Assembly (NCBI GenBank): GCA_023475105.1 | Contig: JAMCWJ010000002.1 | Span: forward strand, 1 to 41,365 | Reading direction: 5' to 3' | Length of the DNA stretch: 41,365 nucleotides | DNA from: Nitrospirota bacterium | GTDB lineage: Bacteria; Nitrospirota; Thermodesulfovibrionia; Thermodesulfovibrionales; UBA9159 | Translations under genes and position numbers: made by a program | Part shown: in pieces, positions 7,621 to 14,971 of the stretch | How positions within the stretch are numbered: the stretch's first letter is position 1 | Layout: each line of letters begins with the position of its first letter | The notes under the pieces: generated by a model | Told to the model about the DNA's origin: nothing | The model's database searches: none | Seen by the model: the letters and a program-made list of their open reading frames with translations, nothing else

Positions 7621-7954
7621 AAGCGAGGTCTTCGGGCATTTCGGTTCGGCGCCGATGTTCATCCTCGTCGATTCCGAGACGGAAACGGCACAGGTGATCT
7701 TGAATTCCGGAAGGCATCACAACCACGGCATGTGCAATCCCGCGGGCGCCCTTGAGGGACAGGGAGTCGACGCGGTAGTCGTAAGCGGCATCGGGTCCCG
7801 GGCGCTCATGAAGTTGAACGGGGCCGGAATACGCGTCTACAAAACGGGCGGAAAAACAATCGGAGACGATACCAGACTGCTGTGTTCGGGAAAACTGACG
7901 CAGGTTCAGCCGGGGCATGTATGTGCCGGACATGGCCGGGATTGTTCACACTGA
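7580..7954 (+). CDS. NifX/NafY-like dinitrogenase iron-molybdenum cofactor-binding family protein
   Basis: The 124-aa protein begins MKICFPVEKDSALESEVFGH and carries the family pattern FGHFGSAPMFILVD, GMCNPAGALEGQGVDAVVVSGIG and a glycine-rich GAGIRVYKTGG. Extra histidines and cysteines (RHHNHGMC, and HVCAGHGRDCSH at the end) could bind metal. Small stand-alone proteins of this family (PF02579) are common in anaerobes without nitrogenase, and their role is poorly defined. The ATG at 7580 follows GAGGAGG at ideal spacing, inside the 3' end of the DUF134 gene. No nif genes lie nearby, so nitrogen fixation is not implied. The selenothioredoxin gene follows after 16 bp. Confidence 0.82.
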   Translation: MKICFPVEKDSALESEVFGHFGSAPMFILVDSETETAQVILNSGRHHNHGMCNPAGALEGQGVDAVVVSGIGSRALMKLNGAGIRVYKTGGKTIGDDTRLLCSGKLTQVQPGHVCAGHGRDCSH

Positions 7955-7970
7955 GAGGGGGTTTTATCGT

Positions 7971-8465
7971 ATGAAAGGTAGAGAGAAGCGTGTATTGATA
8001 CAGGGGATCCTTGCGCTGTTCCTCCTCGTTCTTCCCCTGAAAGGATATGCCCTCGATATCGGCGATACCGCACCTGATTTTCGCATTGCATCCCTCGACG
8101 GCAAGGAGATTTCCTATTACCGCGACATCAGGGGCAAGAAGCCCGTGTATCTCGTATTCTGGGCGACCTGGTGACCGTACTGCAAGACTGAGCTTCCCCG
8201 TGTGGAGAAGCTGTATAAGGAGTTCGGCAGGGAGATAGAGTTCATCGGAATAAATCTCGGCACCAAAGGGAAGATCGGGGATTTTGTCAGGGAGTACGGT
8301 CTGACCTTCCCCGTAGGCTATGACGAAGGCTATGGCATCTCTTCGGCCTTCGGCGCAAAGATAGAAACGAATATCCTCATCGACAGGAAAGGGGTGATCG
8401 CCTTCAAGTCGAGAGACTTCCAGGAGGACATGGGTACCTACCTCAAGAAACTTTCTGAAAGATAG
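7971..8465 (+). CDS. TlpA/ResA-like periplasmic thioredoxin, probable selenoprotein (UxxC, in-frame UGA)
   Basis: Read through the TGA at 8172-8174, this encodes a 164-aa TlpA/ResA-like redoxin. Residues 8-27 form a signal peptide or anchor (VLIQGILALFLLVLPLKGYA). GDTAPDFRIASLDG follows, then the active site FWATW-U68-P-Y-C71. The frame continues without interruption through IEFIGINLGTKGKIGDFV, a cis-Pro-region equivalent near IETNILIDRKGV, and the C-terminal helix. TGA replaces the first cysteine of WCxxC, the usual place for selenocysteine in thioredoxin-fold selenoproteins. A SECIS-like hairpin lies just downstream, and selA and selB are in the window. A GAGGGGG Shine-Dalgarno precedes the ATG at 7971. 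The alternative is a nonsense mutation, but both halves are fully conserved-looking. Confidence 0.8.
8172..8212 (+). promoter_or_regulatory. Bacterial SECIS-like element (UGA + downstream stem-loop)
   Basis: After the UGA (8172-8174), a stem forms between AGCTTC (8191-8196) and GAAGCT (8207-8212). It is extended by CC/GG pairs with a bulged or mismatched A (8206) and capped by the loop GTGT (8200-8203). The apical loop begins about 25 nt after the UGA and starts with G, both within the accepted rules for bacterial SECIS elements (loop 16-37 nt from the UGA, G in the first two loop positions). The stem lies wholly within coding sequence, as expected for bacteria. Confidence 0.65.
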
Positions 8466-8484
8466 GACCGGGCGCGTTCGGACC

Positions 8485-9060
8485 ATGGAATCAAAGAAAT
8501 TCGACCCGGAGAAACTTGCGAAGCTGAATGACCCGAAGAGACTCGAATATCTCGATCCCGACCTCATCTGGGGAAAACTGGCTTTCCGCGACGCGGGCAA
8601 CGTCATAGAAATCGGGGCGGGCACTGGTTTTTTCGCCCTCATCTTCAGCAGGAGACTGACCAAAGGAAAGGTATACGCCTGCGATATATCTGCGGTGATG
8701 ATCGACTGGATGGAACAGAACCTTCCCGAGGAAGCCCGGGGAAGGGTCATTCCCGTTTCGATGCAGGAGGATTCCGTTCCTCTCCCGGACGGCGCGGCAG
8801 ACCTTGTCTATATGATCAACCTCCATCACGAACTTGACGAGCCGCTCAAAATCATCGCTGAATCCTTGAGACTGCTGAAGGACGGGGGCAAATTAATGAT
8901 CATTGACTGGAAGAAAACGGAAACCCCCGAAGGGCCTCCCCTCGATATCAGGGTCGCGGAAGAGACGATCGAAGATCAGCTGCGACGGTGCGGCTTGACC
9001 TCAGTCCGGAAGTACGACGTGCTCCCCTTCCATAATTTTTTCGTAGCCGAGAAAAAGTAA
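8485..9060 (+). CDS. Class I SAM-dependent methyltransferase (Methyltransf_11/25 type)
   Basis: The 191-aa protein has the SAM-binding motif VIEIGAGTGFFAL (about 40-52), an acidic end of strand 2 (VYACDIS), DGAADLVYMINLHHELDEP and a post-motif LRLLKDGGKLMIIDWKK. It resembles small ubiquinone/arsenite-type methyltransferases but has no feature that names a substrate. The gene starts 19 bp after the selenothioredoxin stop and is probably co-transcribed with it and the NifX/DUF134 genes. A role in metal, metalloid or quinone chemistry would be speculation. Confidence 0.75.
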   Translation: MESKKFDPEKLAKLNDPKRLEYLDPDLIWGKLAFRDAGNVIEIGAGTGFFALIFSRRLTKGKVYACDISAVMIDWMEQNLPEEARGRVIPVSMQEDSVPLPDGAADLVYMINLHHELDEPLKIIAESLRLLKDGGKLMIIDWKKTETPEGPPLDIRVAEETIEDQLRRCGLTSVRKYDVLPFHNFFVAEKK

Positions 9061-9186
9061 GACATATCCCGGCATTGCCGGCCTCCCGAGAGCAAGGCGT
9101 GATTCGAAAAAACACTGCCTCCCCGCTCTCTTGCGCTCCCTACCCTTTTCCATTACAGTGGAAATAGCTGATCAGAGGAACTGAAC

Positions 9187-9639
9187 GTGACTGCGGTTGA
9201 AGAGTCGGTACATATCAGATGCAAGTCGTGCGGGGCGCTCAACCGTGTCCCCGCGCAGAGGCTGGCGGAACGGCCGCTTTGCGGAAAGTGCAAGAGATTT
9301 CTGGAATTCCCCAGGAGTCCCGTCGAGGCTGCTGCGGAGAGTTTCGGGAGGGAAGTATTTGAATGGCCGGGGGTCGTGATCGTCGAGTTCCGGTCTGCCC
9401 GGTGCGGCGCCTGCGCCCTGATCGAGCCCCTTTTGAAACGGCTCGCTTACCAAAGGGCGGGTCTTCTCAAAGTTGTCACGGTCGACATCGAAAGAGAGCT
9501 CTCTCTTGCGAACCGCTTCCAAATCAGGTCCACTCCTACGCTTCTTGTATACCGAAACGGCAGACTTCTCGACGAACTCTACGGAGCTCTCCCGGAAGAT
9601 CAGATGCAGGCATGGATAGAAGCGGCGATCAACAAGTGA
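9187..9639 (+). CDS. Zinc-ribbon thioredoxin (TrxC / thioredoxin-2 type)
   Basis: The 150-aa protein starts with a zinc ribbon (C12-x2-C15 ... C32-x2-C35), as in thioredoxin 2. A thioredoxin fold follows, whose active site reads ARCGACALIEP (C73, C76) instead of the usual WCGPC, with the cis-proline motif IRSTPTLLVYRNG. The CGAC centre lacks both the preceding Trp and the Pro, so its redox potential may differ from classical thioredoxin. The GTG start at 9187 is preceded by AGAGGA. It follows the methyltransferase after a 126-bp gap containing a small CGGCATTGCCGG hairpin, so it may have its own promoter. Confidence 0.85.
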   Translation: MTAVEESVHIRCKSCGALNRVPAQRLAERPLCGKCKRFLEFPRSPVEAAAESFGREVFEWPGVVIVEFRSARCGACALIEPLLKRLAYQRAGLLKVVTVDIERELSLANRFQIRSTPTLLVYRNGRLLDELYGALPEDQMQAWIEAAINK

Positions 9640-9810
9640 AAAGGCTCGAAGGGGACGAAATGCCGTCTCGGTCCTGAAGCGACGGAGCGGGCGGGCAGAT
9701 CATCGGCAAAATCGGGCGAACGCGGCAGAAAGTTGCAGCGCCCCGCTCGTCATGAGCGCCGGCCGCCCCGCTTCATTCTCTTCACCGGCCCGGGCCATCA
9801 GGACGTATCG

Positions 9811-10224
9811 TCAGCGTGCTTCGGTCTTTGTCTTGAGAAACGTCCCCAGGGCCCGATCGACTTTGCGGATATGCACGAGTAACCACTGCACGATCATGTC
9901 CTTAATCTGTATCACCAGAGGGAGACCCGGTCCCTCACACTCGAATCGTCCCCGCAATTCCGAGAAGTTCCTCATGAATTCGCGGTGCTCGCTCTTGTGG
10001 GTCTCATAGCCAGGATACCCGTATCTCCGCATGGAAGTTTCTTCCTGCGAAAAATGGGCAACCACATACTCGTCGAGAAATGCTATGACTTTCCTGACTT
10101 CTTCCCTGCCCTTTCCCTGTCTGCAAGCCTCCATAAAGGCATTGATTCTTCTGAAGAGTTCTTTGTGCTGCTCGTCGATCTCATCCGATCCTGTCGCCAG
10201 ATCGTTCGTCCACTCTACGGCCAT
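9811..10224 (-). CDS. Bacteriohemerythrin
   Basis: The 137-aa single-domain hemerythrin carries all seven di-iron ligands: H20 (DEQHKELF), H57 and E61 (HFSQEE), H76 and H80 (HKSEH), H118 and D123 (HIRKVDR). Such proteins bind oxygen reversibly and serve oxygen storage, delivery or sensing in microaerophiles and anaerobes. The length is standard. It is monocistronic and convergent with the zinc-ribbon thioredoxin. The 171 bp between them holds nothing I recognise. Confidence 0.93.
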   Translation of the reverse strand: MAVEWTNDLATGSDEIDEQHKELFRRINAFMEACRQGKGREEVRKVIAFLDEYVVAHFSQEETSMRRYGYPGYETHKSEHREFMRNFSELRGRFECEGPGLPLVIQIKDMIVQWLLVHIRKVDRALGTFLKTKTEAR

Positions 10225-10441
10225 GCATCCTCCTTCTCACACGTATGCTCGCATTGTCCCTGTCAGGCAGTATCTCCCCGCTAAAGGGGACCACCTCAGT
10301 CCTTTTTTACCATATTCCGGCAAACTTTTTCAATGAGCGGGAACACCAGGATCCACTATCAACTCCGCGTGCGATGCATTCGAACGGCTTTGGGTAACCG
10401 CTCCGCTTGACCGCACGCAGGATTCATGGTAAAGGGATTAT

Positions 10442-11137
10442 ATGGACCGCGTAGTCATCATTACCGGGTCGACCCGGGGAATCGGTTTCGCAACGGCAGC
10501 TGAATTCCTGAGAAACGGCGACCGTGTCGTGATTTTCTGCCGCCACGGAGTGCACGGGGAAAGGGCGGGAAAACGTCTTCTCCCGCTCAGCCCCAGTGAA
10601 AACATGCTGACCCTTTCAGGTGACATCCGCAGGGGAAAGGATGTGAAGAACATCGTGGGACGGTGCCTGAAACACTTCGGGCGAATTGATATCCTGATCA
10701 ATAACGCCGGCATTGCCGCTTATCAAACTATCGATGAGACGAGTGAACGGCAATGGGATGACATTCTCGACACCAATCTGAAGGGGACCTTTCTGTTTCT
10801 CCGGGAGGTCCTTCCCGCCATGAGAAGACAGGGAGGCGGAACGATCATCAATATCTCTTCGGCCATGGGCGTGCAGGGGGAGGCGAAGTTCTCGGCCTAT
10901 TGCGCCTCGAAATTCGGGGTCATCGGCCTCACCCAGGCGGTCGCTGATGAAACAAGCGGGAGCGGAATCCGCGTCTATGCGGTTTTACCCTGGGCGGTGG
11001 ATACGACCCTGCTCGCGGGAACCGACCTCGGTCTCGATCCGTCCAAGGTGCTCTCCCCGGAATACGTTGCCGGGAAGATCTTCAAAGCGGCCGGGGGCAG
11101 GAGAAAATCGGGCAGCCTCCTCGAGGTCTATCCTTAG
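10442..11137 (+). CDS. Short-chain dehydrogenase/reductase (FabG-like SDR)
   Basis: The 231-aa classical SDR has the cofactor motif TGSTRGIG (8-15), DIRRGKD after strand 3, NNAG (87-90), and the catalytic Ser (about 139), Tyr153 and Lys157 in SAYCASKFG. The usual Pro-Gly after strand 6 is replaced by LPWAVDT, a small departure from typical FabG. The substrate is unknown. The preceding 217 bp (10225-10441) show no clear promoter or RNA. Convergent with the ferredoxin gene; they share the terminator at 11174-11211. Confidence 0.85.
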   Translation: MDRVVIITGSTRGIGFATAAEFLRNGDRVVIFCRHGVHGERAGKRLLPLSPSENMLTLSGDIRRGKDVKNIVGRCLKHFGRIDILINNAGIAAYQTIDETSERQWDDILDTNLKGTFLFLREVLPAMRRQGGGTIINISSAMGVQGEAKFSAYCASKFGVIGLTQAVADETSGSGIRVYAVLPWAVDTTLLAGTDLGLDPSKVLSPEYVAGKIFKAAGGRRKSGSLLEVYP

Positions 11138-11173
11138 GGCGAGAAGACTTCCGTGAACTCCTCAGAAGAAAAA

Positions 11174-11211
11174 GGAAAGGGCACGGGGACCGCAATCCCC
11201 GCGCCCTTTCC
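11174..11211 (-). terminator. Strong intrinsic terminator for the ferredoxin gene (probably bidirectional)
   Basis: GGAAAGGGC (11174-11182) pairs with GCCCTTTCC (11203-11211), and CGGGGA pairs with TCCCCG inside, with one A/C mismatch and a 6-nt loop. On the minus strand the stem is followed by TTTTTCTTC. It lies between the convergent SDR and ferredoxin genes. Confidence 0.8.
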
Positions 11212-11228
11212 GAACCGGCCGCAGAAGC

Positions 11229-11411
11229 TTACTCGAACTTTATCGCTTCGACAGGGCACGTGTCCGCAGCGGCCTCACAATCGCAGGTGCTGCACTTGTC
11301 AGCGCCTATGACCCAGGCCTTGTCGTCTCTCAGCTCGAACACCTCGGGACACATTTCGGAACACGAGCCACATCCGATGCATAAGTCCATGTCAACAACG
11401 GGAACAGACAT
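11229..11411 (-). CDS. Ferredoxin, single [4Fe-4S] Thermotoga/Desulfovibrio type
   Basis: The 60-aa acidic ferredoxin has C11-x2-C14-x2-C17-x3-C21-P and C40, C43, C45 and C52-P. The pattern matches mono-cluster ferredoxins, in which C11, C14, C17 and C52 hold the cluster and remaining cysteines form a disulfide. The second half (CSTCDCEAAADTCPVEAI) does not have the full CxxCxxCxxxCP needed for a standard second cluster. A low-potential electron carrier; the partner is not evident. It follows the cupin gene in the same direction after 21 bp, with a Shine-Dalgarno (AGGAGGAGC on the coding strand). Confidence 0.92.
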   Translation of the reverse strand: MSVPVVDMDLCIGCGSCSEMCPEVFELRDDKAWVIGADKCSTCDCEAAADTCPVEAIKFE

Positions 11412-11432
11412 TTTGCTCCTCCTTTGAAAGTA

Positions 11433-11747
11433 TTATTCAGCAGCCGTCACGACCGCCATCACCACAAGCTTTTCGCCCTTGTCTGCCTCGAATCCGTGAG
11501 GCACCATGGGGTCGCAGAGGATGCAGGTCTTCTCGTCGGCCTCTACCCTCTCATCTCCTATTATAAAGGTCCCCTTTCCCTGAACGCAATACATGAGAAG
11601 TCTCAGGGGCGCCTTGTGCGGCTCGAGCTTCTGGCCCTCGCCGAGACACATCAGCGCGACCCTCATTTCCGGCTTGTCCGAAAGCATCTCCCGGGATATC
11701 TTGTCGGGATAGAACTTGATCAATTTCTTGAGATCGAGTATTTCCAT
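11433..11747 (-). CDS. Small single-domain cupin protein
   Basis: The 104-aa protein has a cupin beta-barrel with partial motif 1 (GEGQKLEPHKAPLRLLMYCVQGKGTF) and motif 2 (DPMVPHGFEA). Only some of the canonical His/Glu metal ligands are kept, so metal binding is uncertain. Preceded by a good AGGAGG and followed by the ferredoxin gene, probably as a two-gene unit. No specific function can be assigned. Confidence 0.75.
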   Translation of the reverse strand: MEILDLKKLIKFYPDKISREMLSDKPEMRVALMCLGEGQKLEPHKAPLRLLMYCVQGKGTFIIGDERVEADEKTCILCDPMVPHGFEADKGEKLVVMAVVTAAE

Positions 11748-11828
11748 ACAACCTCCTCACTCCTTTTCCCTTCAGTATATACCGGAGAAGAGAACCCCGC
11801 AATGACGCGCATCATATTCGCGAACGGC

Positions 11829-13073
11829 TCACCTCTTCGCCGACGGCACGATCCTGGCCAGGATATCGTCGACCGTCACAATCCCGAGGAGAACGCCCTC
11901 ATTGTCGACCACCGGCAGAGCAACAAGATTGTATTTCGCGGTTATCTGCGCCACCACCTTCTCGTCCGCATCGGGCGTGACGGTCTTCACCTTCGCCTCC
12001 ATGATCTCAGAGAGCCGCATCTCAGGGTCGGCCATGATCAGCTCCCTCAGAGACACCACGCCGACGAGCCGCTCCGCTTCGTCGACCATATAGAGATAAT
12101 AGACTGTTTCCAGCTCCTCGGCATCCTTCCTGAATCTTTCTATCGCCTCCTTCACCGTCATCTCCGGCGAGTAGGCGAGAAACTCGTTCGTCATGAGACC
12201 TCCGGCAGTGTCTTCCTCGTGACCGAGAAGCTCCTGAATATCCTCCGCCTCTTCCTTCTCGATATGCTCCAGGATCTCTTTTGCCTTCTCCGCGGGCAGG
12301 TCCCCGAGCACGTCTGCGGCCTCGTCGGGGGACATCATCTCGATAATGTCCGAGGCCTTTTCCGTGTCCATGCCCCGTATGATCTCGACCTGATCCTCTG
12401 TGCTCAATTCCGAGAGCGTTTCGGCCGCGACATCCACATCGAGGTTCTTCAGGAAGGCTGCCCCCTCGTCGTGCGAGACCTGACTGATGATGTCTGCGAT
12501 GTCCGCGGGGTGGAGTTCCGAAAGCATCTGCCTCGGCACGGTGAGGGCTATGGCGGTCAGTTTCGGCTGGAGGGGCTGCATGTAGTTCCAGCTTATCATG
12601 TTGTAGGGAAGCGTCGCCTTGAAAACCCTCAGAAAATCTTCACCCTTCCGCTCTACCCCGAGCCTCCTCAATATGCCCCGGACGCCGACATCTACGGCGA
12701 TGAGCACCGCCTCCGATTCGTAGCCCTCAAGTTTGATGTCGTTCACCCTCACGACCTTCACGCCGTTCACATCGACGATCTGCTTGTCAAGGATGTCCCG
12801 CACCGCGAGGAGATCATCGGCTGCCTCGTCGTAGGGCGCAAGCTCCGCACCCGAAACCTTCGCCGCGATTATCCTCTTGTTGAACATGTTGAGCCTGGAC
12901 CAGGGAAGACAAAAGAGGTCGCCTTTTTTCTCGATGATCAGCGCGTCCACCTTCGGCAGGGGTTCGGCCTTCACCACGACCATGTCTTTCAGCCTGCCGA
13001 GTTCCTCTCCCTTGGGGTCGAGGACCGGCTCTTTCAACACCTCGCTCAAGAAAAGTTCAGCAAATAGCGGCAC
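11829..13073 (-). CDS. PRC-barrel + MgtE N-domain + paired CBS domain protein (soluble, no transporter domain)
   Basis: The 414-aa protein has a PRC-barrel-like N-terminal part (about 1-150, with VLDPKGEELGRLKDMVV and VRVNDIKLEG). An MgtE_N-type superhelical domain follows (about 185-285), with repeated HPADIADIISQ, LSTEDQVEIIRGM, MSPDEAADVLGDL patterns. Two CBS domains (about 290-410) end it. MgtE magnesium channels share the MgtE_N/CBS cytosolic part but then have five membrane helices. These are absent, and the gene stops normally, so it is not a channel on its own. It may sense Mg2+ or nucleotides and regulate a partner. Its start overlaps the mqnD stop by 17 bp. Confidence 0.82.
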   Translation of the reverse strand: MPLFAELFLSEVLKEPVLDPKGEELGRLKDMVVVKAEPLPKVDALIIEKKGDLFCLPWSRLNMFNKRIIAAKVSGAELAPYDEAADDLLAVRDILDKQIVDVNGVKVVRVNDIKLEGYESEAVLIAVDVGVRGILRRLGVERKGEDFLRVFKATLPYNMISWNYMQPLQPKLTAIALTVPRQMLSELHPADIADIISQVSHDEGAAFLKNLDVDVAAETLSELSTEDQVEIIRGMDTEKASDIIEMMSPDEAADVLGDLPAEKAKEILEHIEKEEAEDIQELLGHEEDTAGGLMTNEFLAYSPEMTVKEAIERFRKDAEELETVYYLYMVDEAERLVGVVSLRELIMADPEMRLSEIMEAKVKTVTPDADEKVVAQITAKYNLVALPVVDNEGVLLGIVTVDDILARIVPSAKR

Positions 13074-13908
13074 GCCCGCCCCCCGGAATTATCCCCCGTT
13101 CCCCGGCCCTTCGCAAAAGCTCTTCCACCGCCCTCACCCCGTCGTCTCCGAGGTCGAGAGAGTAGTCGTTTACATAGAGATCGATATGCCGCGTGATTAC
13201 CGCGTCATCTATTTCCTGCGAATGGTCCCTGATATATTCCCGCGTCTCTTCCCTGTGGGCAAAGGCGTACTCTATGCTCTTTCTCACGAGGGCCTCGACT
13301 GCCACGATCCTCTCCGGCCCGAGGCTCTTCTTCGCAAGGATGCCGCCCAGGGGGATCGGAGCGCCTGTCTCTTCTTCCCACCATCTGCCGAGGTCCATGA
13401 CTTCGCAGAGACCGTATGCGGGATAGGTGAATCTCGATTCATGGATGATCAGTCCGGCGTCCGCAACCCCTTTCTTCACCGCATCCATAATCCTGTCGAA
13501 CGGCATGACGATCACGTTCCGGGCGAGTGCGGGTTCGCAGAGCTGCAGGAGGAGAAAGGCGGTCGTCAGCCGGCCGGGTATCGCGATCGTACCGCCTCTG
13601 AGATCGTCCATCCCCGCGTCTCCTTTTGCGACCACGAGCGGACCGCACCCCCTTCCGAGCGCTCCCCCCGAACGGAGCAGGCAATACCTGTCCCTCAGGA
13701 ATCCGTAGGCATGGAAGGAGACCTTTGTGATATCGAGTTCCGCTCCCAGCGCCTTCCCGTTTAGTGTTTCGACATCGAGAAGAACCTCTTTAAACCCCAG
13801 CCCTCCGGTATCGACCGCCCCGTGGACGAGGGCATAAAATATGAACGTGTCATTGGGACAGGGCGAATAGCCGAGGGTCAGCTTCACGCCCGGCGCCTGC
13901 AACGCCAT
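13057..13908 (-). CDS. mqnD: MqnD-like 1,4-dihydroxy-6-naphthoate synthase (futalosine menaquinone pathway)
   Basis: The 283-aa periplasmic-binding-protein-fold enzyme begins with the signature LGYSPCPNDTFIFYALVHG. The typical DITKVSFHAYG and ARWWEEET-like (GRWWEEETGAPIPLGGI) segments follow. MqnD converts cyclic dehypoxanthinyl futalosine to 1,4-dihydroxy-6-naphthoate. The MqnA paralogue shares the fold, but the SPCPNDTF start favours MqnD. mqnB and ubiE in the same window support the pathway. It is translated upstream of, and overlaps, the PRC/MgtE_N/CBS gene, and is divergent from the MoxR operon. Confidence 0.88.
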   Translation of the reverse strand: MALQAPGVKLTLGYSPCPNDTFIFYALVHGAVDTGGLGFKEVLLDVETLNGKALGAELDITKVSFHAYGFLRDRYCLLRSGGALGRGCGPLVVAKGDAGMDDLRGGTIAIPGRLTTAFLLLQLCEPALARNVIVMPFDRIMDAVKKGVADAGLIIHESRFTYPAYGLCEVMDLGRWWEEETGAPIPLGGILAKKSLGPERIVAVEALVRKSIEYAFAHREETREYIRDHSQEIDDAVITRHIDLYVNDYSLDLGDDGVRAVEELLRRAGERGIIPGGGRAAIC

Positions 13909-13996
13909 AGTTCCTCCTCACCGCAGTGTTTCCGCTCACAAATACTTATAGTATACTGCAAAAGGCGAAAACTGATAATAATAGTATAATAAGAAC

Positions 13997-14971
13997 ATGG
14001 GAATGAGAATGACGGCAAAAGAAGCCCCGGCTGCCGCGGAACCGGGACCTTCCCGAAAAATCGATGAGATCATGCGCGTCTCCTCACAGTATCTTCAAGG
14101 AAAAGATGCAGCCCTGAAACTTTCCCTTCTTACGTTCTTCTCGAAGGGCCACCTGCTGATCGAAGACCTCCCGGGACTCGGAAAGACAACCCTCGCCATC
14201 GCGATCGCAAAAATACTCGGCCTCAGTTTCGGGAGGATCCAGTGCACGAGCGACCTGCTGCCGACGGACATTACCGGCCTTTCGATCTATAACAAAAATA
14301 CGGCTGAATTTGAATTTCACCCCGGCCCGGTGTTCAGCAATATTCTCCTCGTCGATGAGATAAACCGGGCGACCCCCAAGACACAGAGCGCCCTGCTCGA
14401 GGCGATGGGAGAGAAACAGACAACCATAGAGGGGAAGACTTACAAGCTCCCGAACCCCTTTTTCGTCATTGCGACCCAGAACCCCGTCGAACAGTTCGGC
14501 ACCTTCCCCCTGCCGGAATCGCAGATGGACAGGTTTATGATGAAGATAGGCATCGGATATCCCTCGAGAAATGCGGAGAAAGAGATTCTGCAGGTCGGCA
14601 GCAGGAGGGAAAACCTCTACTCCATAGAACCGATGATGAACGGAGACGAGGTGCTCGGGATTCAGCAAGGCATCCAGGAAAAGATCTTCGTCTCGGACAA
14701 GATCCTTGAATACATTCTCGACATCGTCGAGGCGACGAGGAGCAGCAAATACCTGCTTGCCGGCATTTCGACGAGGGGAATTCTGGCGCTCACGGGCGCG
14801 GCAAAGACGAACGCCTATTTCAGCGGGAGAGACTTCGTGATACCGGAAGACATTCGGGAGATCACCAAATATACCATACCCCATCGCGTAATATTCAAAG
14901 AGGAATATGAGAACCTTGAGAAATGGGGAATCGTACAATCAATCCTAGACCAGGTGCCGGCCCCGGCATAA
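13997..14971 (+). CDS. MoxR-family AAA+ ATPase
   Basis: The 324-aa protein has Walker A EDLPGLGKTT (56-65), Walker B NILLVDEINRA (D120, E121), sensor 1 (FFVIATQNPVEQFGTFPLPE) and the arginine-rich C-terminal lid (LAGISTRGILALTGAAK). MoxR ATPases act as chaperones with DUF58/VWA partners and transglutaminase-like proteins. That gene order is exactly what follows here. Two near-adjacent starts exist (13997 and 14006). The upstream 88-bp region is AT-rich with TATA-like boxes (13952, 13985) but no convincing -35. The 3' end overlaps the DUF58 gene by 49 bp. Confidence 0.92.
   Translation: MGMRMTAKEAPAAAEPGPSRKIDEIMRVSSQYLQGKDAALKLSLLTFFSKGHLLIEDLPGLGKTTLAIAIAKILGLSFGRIQCTSDLLPTDITGLSIYNKNTAEFEFHPGPVFSNILLVDEINRATPKTQSALLEAMGEKQTTIEGKTYKLPNPFFVIATQNPVEQFGTFPLPESQMDRFMMKIGIGYPSRNAEKEILQVGSRRENLYSIEPMMNGDEVLGIQQGIQEKIFVSDKILEYILDIVEATRSSKYLLAGISTRGILALTGAAKTNAYFSGRDFVIPEDIREITKYTIPHRVIFKEEYENLEKWGIVQSILDQVPAPA

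Noticed and set aside
7580-7954. Nitrogen fixation gene
   Set aside because: Only the small cofactor-binding domain family is present; no nifHDK or nifENB nearby, and stand-alone members are common in non-diazotrophs.
8202-8465. Separate small gene starting at GTG 8202
   Set aside because: This is the C-terminal part of the TlpA-like protein after the in-frame UGA; it starts inside the SECIS stem-loop and lacks its own ribosome-binding site.
11424-13067. 547-aa plus-strand open frame
   Set aside because: It is antisense to the cupin and PRC/MgtE_N/CBS genes and shows no protein family pattern; a shadow of GC-rich coding DNA.
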